A model generated the notes under the pieces. That model searched no databases and was not told where the DNA came from. It saw nothing but the letters and a program-made list of their open reading frames with translations. A program made the position numbers and the translations under genes. Below, piece by piece: positions 36,445 through 46,520 of a stretch of DNA of 64,000 nucleotides (positions within the stretch are counted from its first letter, which is position 1; every line of letters begins with the position of its first letter). Location: NCBI GenBank assembly GCA_965222765.1, contig CBDCVG010000099.1, forward strand, positions 34,357 through 98,356, read 5' to 3'. Origin of the DNA: Caldora sp965222765 (GTDB lineage: Bacteria > Cyanobacteriota > Cyanobacteriia > Cyanobacteriales > Coleofasciculaceae).

Positions 36445-37155
36445 TTACGGTTGATAACTTTTCTCTACTCTTCCTACTCCTTTGAGAATTTGGTAGTAGG
36501 ACTGTGCAATTTCATCCCCCTGATCTGAAAGTCGGTCTATAGCAATACCATTACGACCAGTTTCCATACCAGAACTATGGATATAGTAGCCATCTCCCAG
36601 ATATAAACCCACATGATGTACTTTCTGGTTAGTGGCGAAGAAAATCAAATCACCGGGTAGAGCTGAATCCATCTCAATGGTTTTAGTAAAAGTGTCTTGC
36701 ATATAGGAATTCCTGGGTAACCAAATTCCTGAGGCTGCAAAAGCTGCTTGCATCAGTCCTGAACAATCATAGTTGGGAGCAACGGTACCTCCCCAAACGT
36801 AGTGGTTTTGCTCTTGCATTGCGGCTTTAGTAAAGGCAATCACTGCCGGGAGTCGTTCTTGGATTTCGGTAGTTGAGACGGTAACTGGCTGATACCTAGT
36901 TGCTGCATATTCCAGTTCTGCCAAATCCTCCACAGGCAACCAACCACAATAGCTATCCTCAGATAATCGCACCTCTAAAAATTTATCTACTGGTGTTTTC
37001 GAGAGAAACTGTAAGTGACGTCCTACTGCTGCTTGAGTCCCTAAATTTTGATAACTGGGAGAATCATAAATGTTCAGATTGACTTGGCAACAATACTCAT
37101 ATTGTCTTGCTTCAGCCTGCTCGAAGTTTGCTTGTAGCTGCTCTAGAGAAATCAT
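36445..37155 (-). CDS. NlpC/P60 endopeptidase with SH3-like N-terminus
   Basis: 236 residues. The N-terminal bacterial SH3-like domain (about 15-85) precedes an NlpC/P60 domain with the catalytic Cys in NYDCSGLMQAAF and His in HHVGLYLGDGYYIH. It matches the cyanobacterial gamma-D-glutamyl-L-diamino acid endopeptidases, which cleave cell-wall peptides. No signal peptide is visible, so it probably acts on recycled muropeptides in the cytoplasm. Confidence 0.9.
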   Translation of the reverse strand: MISLEQLQANFEQAEARQYEYCCQVNLNIYDSPSYQNLGTQAAVGRHLQFLSKTPVDKFLEVRLSEDSYCGWLPVEDLAELEYAATRYQPVTVSTTEIQERLPAVIAFTKAAMQEQNHYVWGGTVAPNYDCSGLMQAAFAASGIWLPRNSYMQDTFTKTIEMDSALPGDLIFFATNQKVHHVGLYLGDGYYIHSSGMETGRNGIAIDRLSDQGDEIAQSYYQILKGVGRVEKSYQP

Positions 37156-37552
37156 CAGATTGTTTTTTTACTTGAGTCAGTTATCCTGTTTGCGAAGCAT
37201 AGTCCGTAAGAGCAAATGAAGCAATAGTAGAGTGAAGAATTTTAAGAGATACTTTGCTCCACAGAGCCTGCCTTCAAACCAAGTGTTACCAAAGGTTAGG
37301 GTTACGCTCAACATGACAGATTAACTGCAACGTGCTCAATAATTCTGAGATTATTCCTTCTGTGATTTGAGAAAGCTTTAAATCTTAATTGCAAAATTTT
37401 TCAGTTACAATTTATACCAAATTAGATGATCTTACCCTGAGCCATGTGGCAAAATTCAGTAAATATGCGGTTTACAAAGTAATGGTTCTTTAATTACCCT
37501 TGGTAAGAAGTATCTGTAAGTTATTCCCTAAAAAGCCAGAATTTTTGCTGAA
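37156..37552. other. Intergenic region upstream of the DISARM-like operon
   Basis: 397 AT-rich bases between divergent genes. It must contain the promoter of the four-gene operon. No palindrome or regulator gene was recognised. Confidence 0.4.
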
Positions 37553-38566
37553 GTGGACCGTAGCTACACTAACCTAGAACAGGTAACTTTGAAAAGAAGC
37601 CAACTGTATACTAACAAAGGAACACCACTGCCTGATTGGGGAAATTTTTTCATTGAGCTAGGTCGTCTGGTTGCTGAATGTGAAACTGGCTCAAATCGTC
37701 TAGTAGTAGCCCTTGCTATTCCTACTAGGGCTTATGCAGCCGCTTTAACTGCCTTTGGTATGGTAATTACAAGAGCTACTCTTTCCAATTATCAACTTCA
37801 GAACAACAACGAGTATTTTAAGTGGCTATGCAATTTACCCGAAGGTAAACCTGTTACTTTCTTCAACACAGACAAAAAGTTTAAAGGTTTTTATGAAGGT
37901 GTTGATACAAGTACAGATCAACGGCTACTGAGAATTCGAGTTGAAAGCCGTCAGACAGGGGGATTAACTCATCTAGTGCGGTTAGAAGATGCTCACAATA
38001 TTGAAATTAGAACTACTCCTATACAAAATTTACCTAAAAAACAAAATGGTCGTAAAATTACTGCTCATAGTCAATTCCTTGAAAGCATACTTGGGCATAA
38101 AATTGCTAGCAAATACTCTCACAAATCTCAGTTTAACTGTGTAATTATTGGCAAATTAAATTTTCTTAATAACGAAATTACACAAACATATTTTGCAAAA
38201 ACTCCATCATTTCAGGAAGTGGGAGTATTGCAAAATGTCTTACGAGTGCGAAATTTTTTGTCAACTGAAAACCAAGCTTATCGTTCAGACGTGTTCTCGG
38301 TTACAGCTAGAAAACGTTATCATCTTTCAGATGAAACAATTCCATTTATGACTATATTTGATGGTGCATCTAGTTTTATTAAATGGCGAGATGATTGGCG
38401 TAGTTCTCACTGGACTATCTTATTAGATAGAACAGAGGTACATTTTCAAGAAGCAGTTGATATCGTAAATCAGGATTATATAAATCGTGTAAATGAAGCC
38501 AAAATACAAAACCTTTCATTCTTTCCTACTGGAGTTGAACTTGTTAGTTATCAAGAAGTACGTTAA
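37553..38566 (+). CDS. Unknown protein, first gene of DISARM-like operon
   Basis: 337 residues from GTG at 37553. No strong ribosome site is visible. The sequence has a conserved-looking RLVVALAIPTRAYAAALTAFG helix near residue 45-65 and predicted beta-rich segments after it (FKGFYEGV, LLRIRVESR). No catalytic motif is recognised. It ends 8 bases before the next gene, which resembles the C-terminal part of DrmE. It may correspond to the N-terminal half of a split DrmE, or be a new component. Co-directional with the next three genes. Confidence 0.6.
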   Translation: MDRSYTNLEQVTLKRSQLYTNKGTPLPDWGNFFIELGRLVAECETGSNRLVVALAIPTRAYAAALTAFGMVITRATLSNYQLQNNNEYFKWLCNLPEGKPVTFFNTDKKFKGFYEGVDTSTDQRLLRIRVESRQTGGLTHLVRLEDAHNIEIRTTPIQNLPKKQNGRKITAHSQFLESILGHKIASKYSHKSQFNCVIIGKLNFLNNEITQTYFAKTPSFQEVGVLQNVLRVRNFLSTENQAYRSDVFSVTARKRYHLSDETIPFMTIFDGASSFIKWRDDWRSSHWTILLDRTEVHFQEAVDIVNQDYINRVNEAKIQNLSFFPTGVELVSYQEVR

Positions 38567-38574
38567 TAATTGAT

Positions 38575-40131
38575 ATGTCTCTGTCAGACGTTAGTCTAAT
38601 TTATAATTGTAGTCACTGTGTCAAAATTACATATCATCCAGTAGAACAGAGCGATTTTGAAGATTTTTGCTTAACACTCAAAAAATTTAAGGGCTTGCTA
38701 TATCAATCTGCTGAGGATGATGACTGGAGAGACTTTTTGTCTCCTCTAAGACGATATCAATTTGAATTATGTGCATCACCACTACCATTTAATACTGCCT
38801 CAGTATCTGAATATATAGACTTAACTAATCTTGGTAAACGAATATCACGATTTCAAATTGTTTATCCAGATTTATTCTTACCTGCTAGTAAACTTTTCAA
38901 TCAACTCAATAATTTATCAAAGTCTCCCTTAAATCCTCTTTTATCTACTTGTTTGTCAATAGACAAAGCTAATACACAGAAAAAGATAGCTTTATTACTA
39001 AAAGAATCACGTTTAATCCCTCCAGTAGAAGAATTAATATCTAAAATAAATTTACTGAACCCATTCAAGGTTATCGTCGCTTCACAGCTTCGTAGCTTGA
39101 TTAGCTATGACAAAATCATTATTATTGGTTCTCCTTATTGGTTTCCTCAATATATCATAACTGCACCGCGTACTTCTGAAATTGATATAGTCCACTATCG
39201 TTGGATTAAAAGTAAATGGAAAGAAGAATCAGTATTTCTTGGTTCAGTTAATTTTTCTCAATCACCGATTAAGACTGAAACCAAAAATGTCAAGAAAGAA
39301 GTTCAAGATAAGACAAATAGTGAGATAGTTACCGCTCAATTATCTCCAAAAGATATTTTAATGCCTACTATCGAATGGAGTGATATAAGTCAAAAAATTA
39401 CTCAACTACATTTCAGTGATAATGATCAAGAAGAAATAGAAGCAAAAATGTTTCTTCTGGAAGGAAGTACATCAGCTGTTTTTCTAGATATAGATGCCAA
39501 AGCATTTATTATTGATCTACAAGAAGAAGTTAATTCAAGGGTAAAGAGAATTTTCGTCACTGATATTGAAGCCGATATGTTTATTCTATTACGGACAGGT
39601 GGTGGTGGTGATTACATTATACCTGTAGCCAATCGCATTTTAAGAAATTCAGGAAAAGACGTAGAAAAAATTAGAAATTTACAACAAGAGTGGAAAGATC
39701 GTCTGAAACTAGCTGTAAAGCGTCAAGGTTTACATTTAGTTAGTCAAAATCTTGTTAAACAAGGTTCTAAATTAGCTAAAAATGAACCGAACGTCCGAAA
39801 CTGGATGTCTGATTTAAGTATTAAACCTAGAGATGAAAAAGATTTTGCAGCAATTTTGAAGTTCGTCGGATTGGGGGATAGATTCAATGAATTTAATGAG
39901 GTGGCATATTTACTAGCTCAAGCTCACAGAAGCGCTGGCAAGCATATTCGGAAGTTACTGCTTCAGAAAGTTTCTAATTCTGATCTGACTCAACTAGAAC
40001 AACTAGGCAGTATGGAATTTGAACTAGAGAAAGCAGATGAGGGTAGTATGGCTGCTTTCAGAGTAGTAGATAGTTCTCCAGAAATTCATAATATTCCCGT
40101 TTCACAAACTGGACACATTTTTAAAATTTAG
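38575..40131 (+). CDS. DrmE-like protein of DISARM-like operon
   Basis: 518 residues. The last ~170 residues contain QQEWKDRLKLAVKRQGL, VRNWMSDLSIKPRDEKDFAAI and RSAGKHIRKLLLQKV, a helical pattern I associate with the C-terminus of DrmE, the class 2 DISARM protein. The N-terminal 350 residues are not recognised; no methyltransferase or nuclease motif is visible. Codon use is very AT-rich compared with drmA. It lies 12 bases before drmA and 8 after the preceding gene, so the operon is tight. Confidence 0.6.
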   Translation: MSLSDVSLIYNCSHCVKITYHPVEQSDFEDFCLTLKKFKGLLYQSAEDDDWRDFLSPLRRYQFELCASPLPFNTASVSEYIDLTNLGKRISRFQIVYPDLFLPASKLFNQLNNLSKSPLNPLLSTCLSIDKANTQKKIALLLKESRLIPPVEELISKINLLNPFKVIVASQLRSLISYDKIIIIGSPYWFPQYIITAPRTSEIDIVHYRWIKSKWKEESVFLGSVNFSQSPIKTETKNVKKEVQDKTNSEIVTAQLSPKDILMPTIEWSDISQKITQLHFSDNDQEEIEAKMFLLEGSTSAVFLDIDAKAFIIDLQEEVNSRVKRIFVTDIEADMFILLRTGGGGDYIIPVANRILRNSGKDVEKIRNLQQEWKDRLKLAVKRQGLHLVSQNLVKQGSKLAKNEPNVRNWMSDLSIKPRDEKDFAAILKFVGLGDRFNEFNEVAYLLAQAHRSAGKHIRKLLLQKVSNSDLTQLEQLGSMEFELEKADEGSMAAFRVVDSSPEIHNIPVSQTGHIFKI

Positions 40132-40143
40132 GCAAAGTTAACA

Positions 40144-43100
40144 ATGGCTGAACATATACAAAATAGAGAAAATATTATTCAATTTTTACGAGAAGAACTT
40201 GTGGGAGCATCACCCCAAGGAAAACCTCAAGACTGTTCTGGGGAAGTAAATTTCCAATCGGCTCAAGAATTCTATGGTCCTTGGCGACAAGCAAATGGTG
40301 AAGAGATTCTTCAACGAGACCCTCCCCTAGTCCGCTATGGAGTAGGTGTCCTTTACCCACTGGGAAAAAAGCATGAAGACGAGGAATTTAAAGAAGAGAC
40401 GGAAATCAGTGAGTTTAAGCTTGATGAATCTGACTCTGTGCTTGAAGAAAATGCCTACCAAAGCCTTGAAGAAAGTCAACAAGAGATAACGAAGACTACG
40501 GAAACTGAATCAGATGATTTTGATTTATCAACAGCTAATGCTTATCTGCCTAGTAGCATGGGTGTAAGTTTTTTAGCAGAATTTACTGAAGATTCACAGC
40601 TACTGGTTAAAGGATGGGGCGGGTGCTATCAAGCTAAAATTGTTAAGGTTGAGGGCAAGAAAAGAACTTGGTGGTTGCGTAAACCAGTAGAATTTACAGT
40701 TGAGTTCGATGGCAATAAACTCTGCCAGCAACAAGAAAGGAGATTTGAGCAAACTGCGAAAATAAATGGACTCGATTTGAGCGTAGAAGTATTTTCTCGA
40801 CCCGATCCAGATAAGCGAGAGGGAGTTCGTCTAATCACAGTTTGTTTAGTTAATCGTAGTAGTAGTAGTGGTGGCTATGGTCGTCATCAAATAAGTCTAT
40901 TCCAAGCAGGCTTTAAAGCCACCATAGTTTCCCCAAAGGGAGAGCTACATATTTTACCTTATCCAGGTCAACGTCTATCTGGGATCGAAGGTAACGAGGA
41001 AGAGCAATCGCTGGCGCTGCTTTACCGTCACATGAAAACCTATGGAGTAGGACATGGTTGTGCTGCCAATTGGGATAAAGAAGCTACTAATGACCGAGTT
41101 AAAACTGTTATAGCTGAGTGCTTGCCTACTTTTGAAACTCCTAGCATTACGCCTGACATCAAACGTGAGGATGGTAGCAGCTTAGAAGTCCCTATGGCTA
41201 CTTTGGCAGGGTTAGTAGAGGGTGACGATGGCTTTGCTGCTTTGCAGGAAGTTGTTGAACGCTACGAGAATTGGATCGAGGTAAAAAGAAATGAAATTGC
41301 CACCCTTGAGAAACAGTACCACAATGCAGCACACAGTCACCTTGACGAATGTGAAAGAGCTGCTCAGAGAATGAGAGATGGGCTAAATTACTTACAGAAT
41401 GATGCTAAAGCGAAAAGATCATTTCAGTTAGCTAACCACGCCATCTTGCTGCAACAAATTAGCAGTCGTGGTGAGCTCCGTAGGGCAAACTATGATAAAA
41501 AAGCCAGAAGGTTGAATTTTTCTATACCTTATCAACCACCTAATCCTCTGCAAGCTGGTGAAAATCGAGGCAAATGGCGTGCATTTCAAATCGCTTTCCT
41601 GCTCATGTCTCTTCAGTCTACTGCTCAGGGGAATATTCGAGAGCGTGAGACGGTTGAACTGATTTGGTTTCCTACAGGTGGTGGCAAAACCGAAGCCTAT
41701 TTGGGCTTATCAGCCTTTGCTCTATTCCTGCGACGATTGGAAAACAGGAAGGATGCTGGAGTTCATGTGCTGATGCGCTACACGCTCAGGTTACTGACAG
41801 CACAACAATTTCAGCGAGCCTCAGCACTATTGTGCGCGATGGAGTACCTCCGCTGCCAACATCCTGAACTTGGGAAAGAATCTTTTTCTATTGGAATTTG
41901 GTTGGGGGGTACGACAACCCCGAACAATCGGAAAGATGCAGTCTATAGCTTGAATCAACTACAAAAAAACAAGAATGCTGACAATCCTTTTATTATTAGC
42001 AAATGCCCTTGGTGCAACGCTCAGATGGGGCGTTATAACGGACAACTACCAAGGGGAGTCCCAAAAGTTTTTGGATATCAGCAAAGTGCTGGTACTGTAG
42101 TTTTCAAATGTCCCGATCAGGCTTGTGAGTTTAAACATGGACTACCGATTTATGTCATTGATGAGGACATTTATGAATATTGTCCCTCGCTAGTTATTGG
42201 TACAGTAGATAAGTTTGCCCAGTTAGCCTGGAAGCCGGAAGCACGAGCATTATTTGGCATTGACTCTGATGGGCAAAGGCAAAATTCTCCTCCAGGACTA
42301 ATTATTCAAGATGAGTTACACCTGATTTCGGGTCCTCTAGGGTCGGTTGTAGGACTATATGAAACGGTGATTGAAGAGCTTTGTACCGACAGGCGTGGTG
42401 AACAAGCAATTAAACCGAAAATAGTCTGTTCTACGGCAACTATACGCTGCTATGCCGAACAAGTGAAAGCACTCTATGGACGTGATGATGTAGTCCTGTT
42501 TCCACCACCAGGATTAGATGCGTCGGATTCTTTTTTCTCTTGCTATGCCCGAAATAAGGATGGCACATTACAACCCGGTCGAATTTATCTGGGTGTTCAC
42601 GGACCAGGTTTGAGGTCTTTGCTCACGGCTCAAGTGCGGACATCAGCGGCTCTTTTGCAAGCTCCAGCCCCTCTAACAGCTGAAGAACAAGACCCTTGGT
42701 GGACTTTACTGATGTTCTTCAATAATCTCAGGGAATTGGGTTACACACTTTCCCTATTACAGTCAGATATTCCTGGTCACTTTAAGGTAATCCAGAATCG
42801 ACTCGGTTGGGACTACCAACAAACACGCCGCATCTGGCAGACTTTAGAACTGACTGGGCGTATCCGCAGCGATAAAGTTCCTGAAGCGATCGCTAAATTA
42901 GAGATTAAATGTGATAACACGAACAGCCAAAGACCGATTGATGTTTGTCTGGCTTCTAACATTATCGAAGTAGGGGTTGATATTGACCGCTTATCGCTTA
43001 TGGCTGTAGTTGGTCAACCTAAAACCACGTCTCAGTATATCCAAGTGACGGGTCGTGTGGGGCGCAGGTGGTGGGAACGTCCTGGTTTAGTTGTAACGTT

Positions 43101-43617
43101 GTATAGTCCTACTAGACCTCGCGATCGCTCCCATTTTGAGAAATTCCGTAGCTATCATGAACGGCTTTATGCCCAAGTTGAACCCACTAGCGTTACTCCC
43201 TTTTCTCCACCAGTCCTAGACCGTGCTTTACACGCAATTATGGCAGCTTATGTCAGACAAGCCGGAGATCAAGAGATTGCTAAAAGCCCTGATCCCTACC
43301 CAGATAATCTCATTGAGGAGTTACGAGAAATTCTCATACCTCGTATACAACCAATCGATCCAGATGAAGTAGACAATTTCCAACGGGTTTTTGACAAACG
43401 TATTAAGGAGTGGGGAAATAACCAACGAACACGCTGGCAAGCAACAAGTCAAACGGCTGAGGATGCACCATTGCTAAGAGTAGCAGGTGATTATGCGAGT
43501 CGAGAATGGGAAATTTTATCTTGGGCTACGCCGACATCTATGAGAAACGTAGACGCAGAATGTCAAGCGGAAATTACTCAACTTTACTTACTTGAAGGAG
43601 GGGAAGAAGATGTCTAA
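40144..43617 (+). CDS. drmA: DISARM helicase DrmA
   Basis: 1157-residue SF2-type helicase. Walker A is FPTGGGKTEAYLGL and the DEAD-like box is IIQDELHLISGP. Motif III is CSTATIRC, and the C-terminal helicase motifs are SNIIEVGVDIDRL and YIQVTGRVGRR. The N-terminus (FLREELVGASPQG, PLVRYGVGVLYP, LPSSMGVSFLAEF) fits DrmA. An extra acidic stretch lies at about 78-130. DrmA with DrmB forms the DNA-binding core of DISARM phage defence. Its last 8 bases overlap the drmB start (ATGTCTAA). Confidence 0.88.
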   Translation: MAEHIQNRENIIQFLREELVGASPQGKPQDCSGEVNFQSAQEFYGPWRQANGEEILQRDPPLVRYGVGVLYPLGKKHEDEEFKEETEISEFKLDESDSVLEENAYQSLEESQQEITKTTETESDDFDLSTANAYLPSSMGVSFLAEFTEDSQLLVKGWGGCYQAKIVKVEGKKRTWWLRKPVEFTVEFDGNKLCQQQERRFEQTAKINGLDLSVEVFSRPDPDKREGVRLITVCLVNRSSSSGGYGRHQISLFQAGFKATIVSPKGELHILPYPGQRLSGIEGNEEEQSLALLYRHMKTYGVGHGCAANWDKEATNDRVKTVIAECLPTFETPSITPDIKREDGSSLEVPMATLAGLVEGDDGFAALQEVVERYENWIEVKRNEIATLEKQYHNAAHSHLDECERAAQRMRDGLNYLQNDAKAKRSFQLANHAILLQQISSRGELRRANYDKKARRLNFSIPYQPPNPLQAGENRGKWRAFQIAFLLMSLQSTAQGNIRERETVELIWFPTGGGKTEAYLGLSAFALFLRRLENRKDAGVHVLMRYTLRLLTAQQFQRASALLCAMEYLRCQHPELGKESFSIGIWLGGTTTPNNRKDAVYSLNQLQKNKNADNPFIISKCPWCNAQMGRYNGQLPRGVPKVFGYQQSAGTVVFKCPDQACEFKHGLPIYVIDEDIYEYCPSLVIGTVDKFAQLAWKPEARALFGIDSDGQRQNSPPGLIIQDELHLISGPLGSVVGLYETVIEELCTDRRGEQAIKPKIVCSTATIRCYAEQVKALYGRDDVVLFPPPGLDASDSFFSCYARNKDGTLQPGRIYLGVHGPGLRSLLTAQVRTSAALLQAPAPLTAEEQDPWWTLLMFFNNLRELGYTLSLLQSDIPGHFKVIQNRLGWDYQQTRRIWQTLELTGRIRSDKVPEAIAKLEIKCDNTNSQRPIDVCLASNIIEVGVDIDRLSLMAVVGQPKTTSQYIQVTGRVGRRWWERPGLVVTLYSPTRPRDRSHFEKFRSYHERLYAQVEPTSVTPFSPPVLDRALHAIMAAYVRQAGDQEIAKSPDPYPDNLIEELREILIPRIQPIDPDEVDNFQRVFDKRIKEWGNNQRTRWQATSQTAEDAPLLRVAGDYASREWEILSWATPTSMRNVDAECQAEITQLYLLEGGEEDV

Positions 43618-45502
43618 AGGTCCGATTAGACGCGCCCAGTTAATTGCACCTTACGGGGTGGGTGCCATGATAGTAGTCAGGGATGGAACATCTTTAATTA
43701 CGGCTGGTTTAGATCACTGGTACAAGCGTGAAAATGGTCGGGATGATATCGATCACTCAGAATTTAGAGTCGAGGAATGGCGGCTAGCACAGCAGTTAGG
43801 GGTAGATCACTTCCGACTTCCCCCAGACTTCAGAACAGTCCAGAAGGGTGCGTCAGTTCCTAATACCTTTCTTACTGTCCCTTTTCTACGCTTCCCTCAA
43901 TGGCATTACTGTCAATCCTGTGGACATCTTAAAAAGTTAAAATTGCCTCAACGTAGTAAAGAGAAATGTCCCAAATGCGAAGAGAAGAAAAGAAATAGAT
44001 ATTTGGTACAAGTTCCGATTATTGCGATGTGCGATCGCGGTCATATTCAAGACTTTCCCTGGCGCGAATGGGTACATCGTTCTGATAATCCAACATGCAA
44101 AAAACCAATGCGTTTGGTAGGGACAGGAAGTGCAACTTTAGGAGGATTGAGCGTTCAGTGTGAGTGTGGGGAAAAACGCTCATTATCTAGGATTACTGAA
44201 ACTGAGCAAGATAATGGAAATGAAACCACCTTTCTTAGTAAACATCTTAATGAAAGGCATGATAATGATTCTGAGGGTCAGGAGTTTCTTTGTCAGGGAA
44301 AACGACCTTGGCTGGGAACTGAAGAAAGTGAACCGTGTTCTCGACCGTTGAGAGGTTCTCTCCGCAGTGCTTCTAATGTATATTACTCTCAGGTGCGAAG
44401 CGCCATTTACCTACAAAGAGGCAATGATAGCGAACTAATTTCTATTCTAGAAGAACCACCTATTTCAAACCTAATTAAACGCTTGTCTAGATTGGGTGAT
44501 AATATAACACCTCAAGTTCTTCGAGAATTTTACCCACAACTGCTACACTCTTTCTCTAATGAGGATATGCAAGCTGCCCTAAACATCATCCTCTCAGGAG
44601 AAGATAATGATTCAGACGAAATTTTTGTTGAGGGTGATGATCCAGAAACCCATTTCCGCCGTCCAGAATTTAAGGTGCTGCGTACTGAACGTGACGAAAA
44701 GCAGCTTAAAATCAGAAAAATTGATTTGAATAATTACGATCCAGATATAGCTCAATACTTTTCCCGAATCATGCTAGTTGACAAGCTGAAGGAAACTAGA
44801 GCTTTGGCTGGATTCACCCGTATCTTTCCTGAAAATGACCAGCATTCCTTACAAACTCTTCTGCAACGCAATCCCTTACCACCACAGAATTCATGGTTAC
44901 CTGCTTATATAGTTTATGGTGAAGGCATCTTTTTAGAATTCAACGAGAGGCGACTCCAGCAGTGGTTAGCTCAAAATCGCGATGCAGTTCACCAGCGCAT
45001 CAATCCTCTAGTACAGCGTTACCAACAAGTACAAGAAAAACGCCACTTACGCGATCGCTTTCTCACACCGCGATTCATTCTTTTGCACAGTTTTGCTCAC
45101 TTGCTAATGAATCGTCTCACCTTCGAGTGTGGGTATAGTTCGGCTGCTCTGCGAGAAAGATTATATGTATCCGATAATCCCGATGCTCCAATGGCTGGAG
45201 TGCTCATTTATACTGCTGCTGGGGATTCCGAGGGAACAATGGGAGGACTTGTGCGGATGGGGAAACCTGGTTATTTTGAGCCAATGGTGTGTGCAGCGCT
45301 TGAGGCAGCTAAATGGTGTTCTGCAGATCCTGTTTGCATGGAAATCGGTGCCAAAGGACAAGGTCCAGATTCGTGCAATTTGGCAGCTTGCCACAACTGC
45401 TCTTTAGTGCCGGAAACAGCCTGTGAGGAATTCAACCGCTTTTTGGATCGAGGGGTTGTTGTCGGTGATATCAAAAACCGCAACCTTGGTTTTTTCCGAT
45501 GA
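43610..45502 (+). CDS. drmB: DISARM DrmB (DUF1998 zinc-binding protein)
   Basis: 630 residues from ATG at 43610, where GGAGG lies upstream inside drmA. It starts MSKGPIRRAQLIAPYGVGAM. Cysteine pairs YCQSCGHLKK, CPKCEEKK and QCECGEKR suggest zinc sites. The DUF1998 core near the C-terminus contains FILLHSFAHLLMNRL, ERLYVSDNP, LIYTAAGDSEGTMGGL and CNLAACHNCSLVPETACE. It is the known partner of DrmA. No drmC, drmMI/MII or drmD follows; the next gene is an unrelated protease 220 bp on. Confidence 0.88.
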   Translation: MSKGPIRRAQLIAPYGVGAMIVVRDGTSLITAGLDHWYKRENGRDDIDHSEFRVEEWRLAQQLGVDHFRLPPDFRTVQKGASVPNTFLTVPFLRFPQWHYCQSCGHLKKLKLPQRSKEKCPKCEEKKRNRYLVQVPIIAMCDRGHIQDFPWREWVHRSDNPTCKKPMRLVGTGSATLGGLSVQCECGEKRSLSRITETEQDNGNETTFLSKHLNERHDNDSEGQEFLCQGKRPWLGTEESEPCSRPLRGSLRSASNVYYSQVRSAIYLQRGNDSELISILEEPPISNLIKRLSRLGDNITPQVLREFYPQLLHSFSNEDMQAALNIILSGEDNDSDEIFVEGDDPETHFRRPEFKVLRTERDEKQLKIRKIDLNNYDPDIAQYFSRIMLVDKLKETRALAGFTRIFPENDQHSLQTLLQRNPLPPQNSWLPAYIVYGEGIFLEFNERRLQQWLAQNRDAVHQRINPLVQRYQQVQEKRHLRDRFLTPRFILLHSFAHLLMNRLTFECGYSSAALRERLYVSDNPDAPMAGVLIYTAAGDSEGTMGGLVRMGKPGYFEPMVCAALEAAKWCSADPVCMEIGAKGQGPDSCNLAACHNCSLVPETACEEFNRFLDRGVVVGDIKNRNLGFFR

Positions 45503-45724
45503 TAATGTCTTTACTTATTGCACCGATCTTATTGACTGCTTTAGCGTAATTCTTAACATATCTGACTGAATTGAGAATGTAGTCTGGAATCCACCTCCTT
45601 AACCTTGTAGTTCAATTTATCCGTAGGGGAATCTCCCTAACTTAAAGTGATAGTCATAGTTCTTCACACGAACTTTGGTTAGTAGCGAAAAACCCTACTA
45701 GTTATTTTCCGAAGAGAGGTATTC

Positions 45725-46417
45725 ATGTTTTACTTCCATTGGTCTTACCTATTGCTGATACCAGGAATGCTGCTAATGTTCTGGGCTCAGAGTAAAGTGC
45801 GAGGGACATATAAACGTTACGCTCAAATTCCCTCCAGCTTGGGCATGACAGGCTCACAAGTGGCTCACGCTATTCTGCACAAGATGAACATTACAGATAT
45901 TAAAGTAGAGCCAGTGGCAGGAGAGTTGACGGATCACTACGATCCTAGTGCTAGAGCAGTGCGATTATCTCAAGGAATCTACAACTCTAATTCTCTGGCA
46001 GCAGCAGCGGTTGCAGCTCACGAATGTGGTCATGTTTTGCAGGATAAACGAGGCTATGCTTTCATGAATGTACGGGCATCTTTGGTACCAGCTGCCAACC
46101 TAGGTTCCCAAATTGGTCCGATGCTGGTGATTGTTGGTATCTTTCTCAGCTCGATGGGTACAATTTCCTCTGTGTTTATCAACCTGGGCATAATCCTCTT
46201 TATTGCAGTTATTGCTTTTCACATAGTTACTTTGCCGGTAGAGTTTGATGCTTCTCGTCGAGCACTGAAACTGATTGATGAAATGGGAATCTTGCAAGGA
46301 GAAGAAAATAAGGGGGCAAAAGCCGTTCTACGGGCAGCTGCTTTTACTTATGTGGCAACTGCTTTGTATGCAGTTCTACAATTGGTACAGTTGCTGATCA
46401 TTTCCCGTAACCGTTGA
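45725..46417 (+). CDS. Zinc metallopeptidase, YugP/DUF2268-like membrane protease
   Basis: 230 residues. The zinc-binding HExxH motif is AAHECGHVLQDK. A TM helix is present at the N-terminus (YLLLIPGMLLMFWAQSKV), with more at about 125-165 and 205-228. The DHYDPSARAVRLSQGIY segment is typical of the neutral zinc metallopeptidase family (PF04298). The substrate is unknown. Preceded by a GAGAGG ribosome site. Confidence 0.85.
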   Translation: MFYFHWSYLLLIPGMLLMFWAQSKVRGTYKRYAQIPSSLGMTGSQVAHAILHKMNITDIKVEPVAGELTDHYDPSARAVRLSQGIYNSNSLAAAAVAAHECGHVLQDKRGYAFMNVRASLVPAANLGSQIGPMLVIVGIFLSSMGTISSVFINLGIILFIAVIAFHIVTLPVEFDASRRALKLIDEMGILQGEENKGAKAVLRAAAFTYVATALYAVLQLVQLLIISRNR

Positions 46418-46520
46418 GTGATCATCTTTTGTCGAAAGAATACTGGTTTAATTTAATTAACCACAAAGGTACAGAGGACACAAAGGAAGAAAAGAAGGGG
46501 ATTGGTAATCGTAGTAACAA

